DNA from: JAWOFN01 sp046497505 [NCBI: bacterium]
Lineage (GTDB): Bacteria > Blakebacterota > Blakebacteria > Blakebacterales
Assembly (NCBI GenBank): GCA_046497505.1
Contig: JAWOFN010000130.1
Location: 1 to 5,017 of the forward strand
Reading direction: 5' to 3'
Length of the DNA stretch: 5,017 nt
Shown: in pieces, positions 1-5,017 of the stretch
Numbering within the stretch: the first letter of the stretch is position 1
Layout: each line of letters opens with the position of its first letter
Translations under genes and position numbers: made by a program
The notes under the pieces: generated by a model
What the model was told of the DNA's origin: nothing
Databases searched by the model: none
Seen by the model: the letters and a program-made list of their open reading frames with translations, nothing else

Positions 1-37
1 GGTGTCGGGGGCAGCGGTCCGACAGGGACCTCCGACC

Positions 38-1459
38 TCAGCGGTCCAGCGGCGAGACCTCGTGTTCGGCACCCCCGGTGGCCGCCACCTCCTCGATCTT
101 GTAGGTACCCCGGCTGCGCGCGTACAGGAACCCGTCCATGGCGGCCCGGGCCAGGACCCCCCGTTCCAGCAGATCGAACAGCCACTGATCCGCATATCGA
201 GGCTCCATCTGGTCGATCCCTCCCCCCATCTCGAACAGCCACAGCTTGTTCGAGTCCTCATGGGGGCCGATGGGGGGCGCCATGATGATGGGCAGTCCGA
301 GACCCGTGTAGAACGAGAGTTCACTGGGTTTGGTCCAGAGCAGGTCGGTCTGGCGGAGGGCCCCGTTGAACTTCCGGAAGTAGTCGGTATGGTCCCGTCC
401 GAGGAGGATGTTCACGAACCCCTCCGGGCCGAAGGTGTTCTCGAGCCCCAGGTCGTGGATCCCCCGCTGGAAGATCTCGGCCACCTCGGGACGTACACCC
501 GCCGCCAGCCAGACCCGGATCTTCCTGGCCAGCACCTTCTCCCGCAGGCTCTCCAGGATCTCCAGCCCCAGTTCCGTCTGCGCCCCCGCACCCCCTACGG
601 CGTAGATTAGGGTCAGCGGCCGGTCCGGGGGACGGTTGAAGTTCTCCGCGCCCAGATAGTGTTCCGCCTCCACCCGGTGGACCACCCGGTAGCGATCGTT
701 CGGGTCCAGGACCTGGAGCCGGGCCCCCAGGTCCCTGCGCAGGATGCCCATCTCACGTCCCACGCATTCCCGCGGCAGGGGGAAGCCGGTCATGATGATC
801 CGCTCGTCCGGGATCCCGTACTGCTTCAGGCGGTTGCGAGCGTACCCGCAGGGGGTGAGGTAGAAGAGATCGCTGTCCAGCGGCCGCTCCGGGACCCAGA
901 CCCGGTTGATGTCCGTATCCGTGACCACCAGGTAGACGCGCGGATAGCCCGTGGCATCCGCGGCCAGAGCCTGAGCGTAGAAGGTGCTCACCAGGGGCAG
1001 GTCCTCCCGCTCCCGCATCCGTTCCACCAGATCGGACCCCAGCCCACGGTCCAGGAGGGTCTTGAGGAGCTTGACCTGCACCGTCGGCTGTGAGAGGTCG
1101 CGGCGGGGATAGTAGGGGCTGATGTTCTCCACCTTGTGCAGGATGGAGTAGAGGAGCCCGCCGACCAGGGGGACCTTCCGGGCCCTGCTGAAGGACTCAT
1201 AGGCCCGCCGCATCCGGCGCCACAGCTTCACCTCTCCCTCACTGATGAGTTCCGGGTCGTCGGCCAGCAGGATCCCGTCCGGGGTGAGTTCGGTGAGGGG
1301 ATAGGCCGCCCGCAGGTGCCCCAGCCCCATGTTCACCGCCGAGACCCAGGCCCGGGGACAGCCGGGATCGGCCGGCACGCCGGTCGTGGGGACCGGGGGC
1401 GGGTTGCGGACCTCGAAGGGGGGCAGGCTGAAGGTGCGCTCCGCAGACCTATCGACCAT
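38..1459 (-). CDS. GT-B glycosyltransferase-like protein (MurG / MGDG synthase-like)
   Basis: Encodes 473 residues. The N-terminal half begins with a Rossmann-like strand and a glycine/histidine loop, GLGHLRAA at residues 45-52, the pattern seen at the start of MurG and of monogalactosyl- or glucosyl-diacylglycerol synthases. A second hallmark follows: LVSTF near 156-160, VTDTDINRVWVP at 179-190 and TGFPLPRE at 224-231, close to the STHP...VTDFD.H..W...TGIP order of that family. The C-terminal half has a glycine loop GGAGAQTE (289-296) and a donor-site-like KPSELSFYTGLGLP (377-390) followed by PPIGPHEDSN (395-404), parallel to KPGG..EAL..GLP....GQE..N. Inferred role: sugar transfer from a nucleotide-sugar donor to a lipid or envelope acceptor at the cytoplasmic membrane face; neither substrate can be read. 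Residues 60-150 are an atypical insert-like stretch. The ATG at 1459 is chosen because it has GGAG four bases upstream and lies 33 residues before the first strand; the open frame continues to 2095, but only antisense to the neighbouring gene. No signal peptide or obvious transmembrane helix. Confidence 0.85.
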   Translation of the reverse strand: MVDRSAERTFSLPPFEVRNPPPVPTTGVPADPGCPRAWVSAVNMGLGHLRAAYPLTELTPDGILLADDPELISEGEVKLWRRMRRAYESFSRARKVPLVGGLLYSILHKVENISPYYPRRDLSQPTVQVKLLKTLLDRGLGSDLVERMREREDLPLVSTFYAQALAADATGYPRVYLVVTDTDINRVWVPERPLDSDLFYLTPCGYARNRLKQYGIPDERIIMTGFPLPRECVGREMGILRRDLGARLQVLDPNDRYRVVHRVEAEHYLGAENFNRPPDRPLTLIYAVGGAGAQTELGLEILESLREKVLARKIRVWLAAGVRPEVAEIFQRGIHDLGLENTFGPEGFVNILLGRDHTDYFRKFNGALRQTDLLWTKPSELSFYTGLGLPIIMAPPIGPHEDSNKLWLFEMGGGIDQMEPRYADQWLFDLLERGVLARAAMDGFLYARSRGTYKIEEVAATGGAEHEVSPLDR

Positions 1460-1536
1460 GGGGCTCCGGTACCTTTCCGGATTTAGCTTGAACCACCGGA
1501 GGTGAGGCGTCGGTTTAGAGAGTGGATCGCAGATTA

Positions 1537-1592
1537 GCACGCTCTCCGGGTCCAGGGAAGCAGACTGAGGGAGACGGGCCCGGAGAGCGTGC
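1537..1592. repeat. 14-bp perfect inverted repeat, extendable to 17 bp, around a 22-28 nt loop
   Basis: The left arm gcacgctctccggg (1537-1550) is the exact reverse complement of the right arm cccggagagcgtgc (1579-1592). As RNA, three further inner pairs (1551-1553 with 1576-1578, one of them G-U) extend the stem to 17 bp. Its midpoint is about 1564.5, within 5 bp of the middle of the divergent intergenic region. No T-run follows either arm, so it does not look like an intrinsic terminator, and there is no convergent gene to terminate. It could be an operator for a dimeric regulator, a structured mRNA leader, or a small REP/MITE-like repeat. The repeat is certain; its function is unknown. Confidence 0.8.
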
Positions 1593-1618
1593 AACGAAGT
1601 CCCTGCCCCGTTCGTAGT

Positions 1619-1630
1619 CCTCTTAAGAGG
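1619..1630. promoter_or_regulatory. 12-bp perfect palindrome, possible operator
   Basis: cctcttaagagg reads identically on both strands and lies 49-60 bp upstream of the lipoprotein start codon. Its position and size suit a binding site for a dimeric transcription factor acting on the plus-strand gene, but a single short palindrome can also arise by chance. No regulator gene is visible. Confidence 0.3.
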
Positions 1631-1663
1631 CGGAGTCGACCCCCGGCGGTACTCGACAGTGAT

Positions 1664-1668
1664 GGGAG
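1664..1668 (+). promoter_or_regulatory. Ribosome binding site that decides the lipoprotein start
   Basis: GGGAG lies ten bases upstream of the ATG at 1679 and is complementary to the CCTCC at the 3' end of the 16S rRNA in this same window. A GTG at 1589 would also open the frame, but it falls inside the inverted repeat and would add 30 charged or proline-rich residues before the signal peptide, so the 1679 start is preferred. Confidence 0.55.
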
Positions 1669-1678
1669 TTCCGAGAGC

Positions 1679-2968
1679 ATGCCCCAGCAGTCCCCGAACG
1701 TGCGCCCCTTCCGCACCCTGCCGACCCTCATCCTGGGGCTCAGCGCCCTCATCCTGGCCACAGGCTGCACCAGCGAGGAGGTCGGCGGCGGGGAGTGGCG
1801 GCACGAGGTCACCATGGAGGAGGGGGTACGGACCGTACGGACCCTGGAGGGCTCGGTATGGGGGACGGGGGCCCGGCTGAGGGAGGAGGCCTCCATCGGC
1901 GTGCTCGACGGTCCCGAGGAGCAGATGCTGGGGAGCGTGGCCAGCCTGTGGGCCCATGAAGGGCGGATCTACGTCCTGGACCGGCAGATCCCCCAGCTCC
2001 GCGTATATGATATGGAGGGGACCTTCCTCTTCGATGTGGGGCGGGAGGGGGAGGGACCCGGGGAATACAAGCGGCCCACGGCCGTGGCCGTGCATCCGGA
2101 GACCGGGAGGATCTATCTCCGGGACGGGAACCGGGGCCGCATCAACATCTACACACCCGACGGCGAGCCCCTCGACCAGTGGACGATCCGGGGCGGGGTG
2201 ACGACCAGTCGGCAGATGGTCATGACCGCCGATGGGGACCTCTGGACCCCTGTCTGGGTCTCAGAGGGGGGAGGCATCGAGTCCTGGAGGAGCGGCATGA
2301 CCCGATTCTCATCCGAGGGGGTCACCGGCGACACCCTCATGGCACCGGAGTACGATTTCGAGGAGTGGCAAATACGGGGGCAGAGTGAGAACAGCGTGGC
2401 CATCAACAGCGTCCCCTTCGCCCCCCAGAGCCACTGGACCATGAGTCCGACCAGGGCGATGATTGGCGGGGTCTCGGACGACTATCGTGTCGAGGTCCGT
2501 CGACAGGACGGTACCATGACGGTCATCGCGAAGGAGGGGGACCGGGTCCCGGTCCACCCCGACGAGGCGAGATGGTGGGAAGCGAGGACCACCGCCAGCA
2601 TGCGCAGCATGTTCGAGGGATGGGCCTGGAACGGACCGGAGGTCCCGGACACCAAGCCGGCCTTCGAGCAGCTGACCACCGACCGGACCGGGAGGATCTG
2701 GGTATGGCGTCCCGGACCGGGGCGGCGCCTTGAGGGGTGTGACGAGGATGCGGAGACCCTGGCCGACTTCCGCCGGGCCCCCTGCTGGGAGGAGACCTCC
2801 TCCCTCGACGTGTTCGAGGAATCCGGTCGTCACCTGGGTCGGGTGGCTCTCCCAAAGGGTGTGCAGCGGTACCCGCAGCCATATATCGAAGGGGACCTCT
2901 TCCTCGCCTCGGTCGAGGACGCGAGCGGCCTGATCCGGGTGGTCCGCTACCGGCTTCTGAGGCCTTGA
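1679..2968 (+). CDS. Secreted six-bladed beta-propeller lipoprotein
   Basis: Encodes 429 residues. Residues 1-30 form a lipoprotein signal peptide: arginines at 9 and 12, a hydrophobic core (about 14-27) and a lipobox ending ATGC with Cys30 as the lipidation site, so the mature protein should be membrane-anchored outside the cytoplasm. The rest is rich in short blade-like units: RIYVLDR..LRVYDMEGTFLFDVG (96-121), GREGEGPGEY (121-130), RIYLRDG...INIYTPDGEPLDQW (144-168), DLWTPVW (187-193), YRVEVRRQDGTMTVIAKE (269-286), RIWVWRPG (339-346) and LIRVVRYRL (418-426). The GREGEGPGEY loop followed by a P.AVAV strand is typical of the NHL-like six-bladed propeller lipoproteins that are numerous in Gemmatimonadota and Bacteroidota. 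Such propellers usually bind ligands or partner proteins; no catalytic residues can be named and the partner is unknown. Cys354 and Cys369 could form a disulfide. A tandem 9-bp repeat encodes VRTVRT (50-55). The gene is transcribed toward the rRNA operon, with a terminator in between. Confidence 0.93.
   Translation: MPQQSPNVRPFRTLPTLILGLSALILATGCTSEEVGGGEWRHEVTMEEGVRTVRTLEGSVWGTGARLREEASIGVLDGPEEQMLGSVASLWAHEGRIYVLDRQIPQLRVYDMEGTFLFDVGREGEGPGEYKRPTAVAVHPETGRIYLRDGNRGRINIYTPDGEPLDQWTIRGGVTTSRQMVMTADGDLWTPVWVSEGGGIESWRSGMTRFSSEGVTGDTLMAPEYDFEEWQIRGQSENSVAINSVPFAPQSHWTMSPTRAMIGGVSDDYRVEVRRQDGTMTVIAKEGDRVPVHPDEARWWEARTTASMRSMFEGWAWNGPEVPDTKPAFEQLTTDRTGRIWVWRPGPGRRLEGCDEDAETLADFRRAPCWEETSSLDVFEESGRHLGRVALPKGVQRYPQPYIEGDLFLASVEDASGLIRVVRYRLLRP
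1826..1843 (+). repeat. Tandem 9-bp duplication inside the lipoprotein gene
   Basis: gtacggacc occurs twice in direct succession, in frame, encoding VRT-VRT at residues 50-55 of the lipoprotein. It lies in the linker between the lipidated cysteine and the first propeller blade, where a three-residue length change should be tolerated. Probably a minor slippage duplication. Confidence 0.7.
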
Positions 2969-2998
2969 GAGGGGCCCCGGCAGACCGGGGGATCGACC

Positions 2999-3027
2999 TT
3001 GACCGGACCCCGGACGTTGCCTACATT
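2999..3027 (+). promoter_or_regulatory. Promoter-like site upstream of the terminator
   Basis: TTGACC (2999-3004) and TACATT (3022-3027) are separated by 17 bp. The -10 segment cctacattggatag (3020-3033) matches the corresponding segment of the proposed rRNA promoter, cctatcttggaaag (3192-3205), at 11 of 14 positions. A transcript from here would start near 3034 and reach the intrinsic terminator after only about 60 nt. It could drive a very small RNA, be a remnant of a duplicated rRNA promoter, or be chance. Confidence 0.3.
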
Positions 3028-3041
3028 GGATAGTGCTTCGA

Positions 3042-3057
3042 GGGCGGAATGCCGCCC
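3042..3057 (+). other. Short GC hairpin before the terminator
   Basis: gggcgg (3042-3047) pairs with ccgccc (3052-3057) across the four-base loop aatg. It directly precedes the terminator stem and would form the first hairpin of any short transcript started at about 3034. It has no T-run of its own. Confidence 0.45.
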
Positions 3058-3063
3058 CGTGGA

Positions 3064-3095
3064 CAGGCCGCTCAGTGAGCGGCCTGCTTCTTCTC
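3064..3095 (+). terminator. Rho-independent terminator of the lipoprotein gene
   Basis: caggccgctc (3064-3073) is perfectly complementary to gagcggcctg (3077-3086), giving a 10-bp GC-rich stem with a three-base loop, followed by the pyrimidine-rich tail cttcttctc (3087-3095), which has five Ts. It starts 95 bases after the lipoprotein stop codon and would keep that gene's transcripts out of the rRNA operon. Confidence 0.8.
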
Positions 3096-3171
3096 AGACG
3101 GGCATGAGGCGGCACTCCCGCCCCGTCGAGCAGAAATCTTCGAAAGTTCAGAAAACACCCGGTTTCGGGGG

Positions 3172-3199
3172 TTGACTTCCGGGATCGGTTCCCTATCTT
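3172..3199 (+). promoter_or_regulatory. Probable rRNA operon promoter
   Basis: TTGACT (3172-3177) matches the -35 consensus at five of six positions, and TATCTT (3194-3199) is a four-of-six -10, with a 16-bp spacer. The predicted start is near 3206, giving a leader of about 190 nt before the mature 16S. The -10 can also be read as TAtcTTGG, close to the TAnnTTTG element of Bacteroidetes-type housekeeping promoters. An A-rich tract (about 3131-3156) lies upstream and might act as an UP element, although a GC-rich block (3158-3171) separates it from the -35. Confidence 0.65.
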
Positions 3200-3206
3200 G
3201 GAAAGC

Positions 3207-3225
3207 CTGTCCGCGAGACGGACAG
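3207..3225 (+). promoter_or_regulatory. boxB-like leader hairpin
   Basis: ctgtccg (3207-3213) pairs perfectly with cggacag (3219-3225) around the loop cgaga. It lies at the very start of the predicted leader transcript and just before the boxA-like motif, the boxB-boxA order known from rRNA antitermination (nut-like) sites. The hairpin is certain; the role is inferred from position. Confidence 0.55.
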
Positions 3226-3230
3226 CTTAC

Positions 3231-3242
3231 GATCTTTGACAT
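3231..3242 (+). promoter_or_regulatory. boxA-like antitermination element
   Basis: GATCTTTGACAT resembles rRNA leader boxA elements (E. coli TGCTCTTTAACA), the RNA site recognised by NusB/NusE in antitermination complexes. It lies five bases after the boxB-like hairpin and about 155 bases before the mature 16S. The TTTGACA could also be mistaken for a -35 element, but no suitable -10 follows at 16-18 bp. Confidence 0.6.
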
Positions 3243-3254
3243 GTTCGAAGGTGA

Positions 3255-3327
3255 AATCGCAGGGCGGCGGACCTGTCGCTTTGAGATGGAACCTTGCGAT
3301 TGAATTACTGACCTGGTCAGTGAATTC
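3255..3327 (+). other. Two adjacent hairpins in the pre-16S leader
   Basis: The first stem pairs aatcgcaggg (3255-3264) with ccttgcgatt (3292-3301), ten pairs including one G-U. The second starts at the next base: gaatt plus actgac (3302-3312) pairs with gtcagt and aattc (3316-3327), leaving one bulged G at 3322. Together they make a compact structured leader between boxA and the processing stalk. Their role in folding or RNase III processing is inferred only from location. Confidence 0.5.
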
Positions 3328-3382
3328 GTTGAGCAAGGAGCACTACTTCATGAGTTGCGTGGGACGTCTCTCAGAGACCGAA

Positions 3383-3396
3383 CACCGACAACTTCT
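3383..3396 (+). other. Leader arm of the pre-16S processing stalk
   Basis: These 14 bases, just before the mature 16S, can pair with the 3' trailer: 3390-3396 (aacttct) with 4944-4950 (aggagtt), and 3383-3389 (caccgac) with 4955-4961 (gttggtg), one G-U wobble in each helix and a four-base bulge at 4951-4954. A second helix further out can form between 3355-3363 and 4987-4995 with one mismatch. Bacterial pre-16S RNA is normally excised from such a stalk. Confidence 0.6.
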
Positions 3397-4940
<1,544 letters not shown>

Positions 4941-5017
4941 CTAAGGAGTTTACCGTTGGTGAAAGCCGATGGTGAATCCTCAATCACCTCCGCAATAAGG
5001 CTCACTATTTAGCTTTG
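4941..5017 (+). other. Start of the 16S downstream spacer (trailer), cut by the window end
   Basis: Seventy-seven bases follow the mature 16S 3' end. They include the partner strands of the processing stalk (4944-4961 and 4987-4995) and a local hairpin ggtga (4971-4975) with tcacc (4984-4988), which would compete with the outer stalk helix. No tRNA starts within the visible part. Confidence 0.85.

Larger units (their letters stand above)
1460..1678. promoter_or_regulatory. Divergent intergenic region shared by the two protein genes
   Basis: The 219 bp between the two divergent start codons must contain the promoters of both genes, because neither has an upstream co-directional neighbour within the window. 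I could not assign a convincing -35/-10 pair on either strand. Minus-strand candidates such as TAATCT (1536-1531) lack a recognisable -35. The region does contain a long inverted repeat (1537-1592) and a 12-bp palindrome (1619-1630), listed separately, which are the likeliest control elements. Confidence 0.6.
2969..3396 (+). other. Non-coding stretch: terminator, rRNA promoter and pre-16S leader
   Basis: No credible gene lies between the lipoprotein stop codon and the mature 16S 5' end; the long minus-strand frame crossing part of it is antisense to the lipoprotein gene and proline/arginine-rich. From left to right it holds a GC hairpin just after the stop (stem 2975-2980 with 2985-2990), a weak promoter-like site, a short hairpin, an intrinsic terminator, the likely rRNA promoter, a boxB/boxA-like pair and two leader hairpins, each described separately. 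Confidence 0.85.

Noticed and set aside
16-30. Small inverted repeat ggtcc/ggacc downstream of the minus-strand gene as a terminator
   Set aside because: The stem is only five pairs, and on the minus strand it is followed by GC-rich sequence without a T-run; the window ends too soon to see a real terminator.
2-610. Plus-strand frames across the glycosyltransferase-like gene (2-610, 659-1093, 1136-1486)
   Set aside because: They are opposite-strand shadows of the conserved minus-strand gene, with low-complexity composition and no ribosome binding site or domain.
1589-1678. Upstream GTG start for the lipoprotein gene
   Set aside because: It would bury the signal peptide 30 residues inside the protein and begin inside the right arm of the inverted repeat. 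The ATG at 1679 gives a normal lipoprotein signal peptide.
1460-2095. N-terminal extension of the minus-strand frame, up to 685 residues in total
   Set aside because: The extra 212 residues run across the intergenic repeat and antisense to the lipoprotein gene, have no GT-B or other recognisable motif, and are biased as expected for an antisense frame of GC-rich coding DNA. The ATG at 1459 has a GGAG site.
2975-2990. GC hairpin right after the lipoprotein stop as its terminator
   Set aside because: The six-pair stem (ccccgg with ccgggg) lacks a following T-run; the 3064-3095 hairpin is much stronger and has a pyrimidine tail.
2309-3115. 268-residue minus-strand frame
   Set aside because: It is antisense to the lipoprotein coding sequence, crosses the terminator, is rich in proline, arginine and glycine, and has no recognisable domain.
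3236-3241. TTGACA as a second rRNA promoter -35
   Set aside because: No credible -10 appears 16-18 bp downstream, and the surrounding GATCTTTGACAT after a hairpin fits a boxA element better.

Overview
The window looks like chromosomal DNA from a GC-rich free-living bacterium. The best guess is a member of or relative of the Gemmatimonadota, within the FCB superphylum. Three things point that way, none of them decisive: a secreted six-bladed beta-propeller lipoprotein carrying a GREGEGPGEY-type blade motif, the general character of the 16S rRNA, and two promoter-like sites with a TAnnTTGG -10 region that recalls the TAnnTTTG element of Bacteroidetes. A 16S search would settle it.

Layout. Positions 38-1459 on the minus strand encode a GT-B fold protein resembling MurG and diacylglycerol glycosyltransferases. 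A 219-bp divergent intergenic region (1460-1678) follows; it holds a 14-bp perfect inverted repeat placed almost exactly at its centre, and a separate 12-bp palindrome. Positions 1679-2968 on the plus strand encode the lipoprotein. A 428-bp non-coding stretch (2969-3396) holds a strong intrinsic terminator that separates the lipoprotein gene from the rRNA operon, the probable rRNA promoter, a boxB/boxA-like antitermination module and a structured pre-16S leader. A full-length 16S rRNA gene occupies 3397-4940, and the first 77 bases of the 16S downstream spacer end the window. Any 23S, 5S or spacer tRNA genes lie outside.

How the parts fit. The two protein genes are divergent and share one regulatory region, so joint control is possible, but nothing in the sequence shows a common pathway. 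Both have envelope-type predictions: glycosylation of a lipid or another acceptor, and a lipid-anchored propeller. The rRNA leader and trailer can pair (3383-3396 with 4944-4961, 3355-3363 with 4987-4995), as expected of a pre-rRNA processing stalk, and the 16S helix 45 carries compensatory changes, so the gene looks functional.

Most of the window is ordinary. The points most worth checking are an A-to-C change at E. coli position 1394 of the 16S (base 4787) inside a nearly universal sequence, the central inverted repeat between the two protein genes, and a promoter-like site that would yield a transcript of only about 60 nt between the lipoprotein gene and the rRNA operon. I see no mobile element, CRISPR array, defence system or new multi-gene system here.
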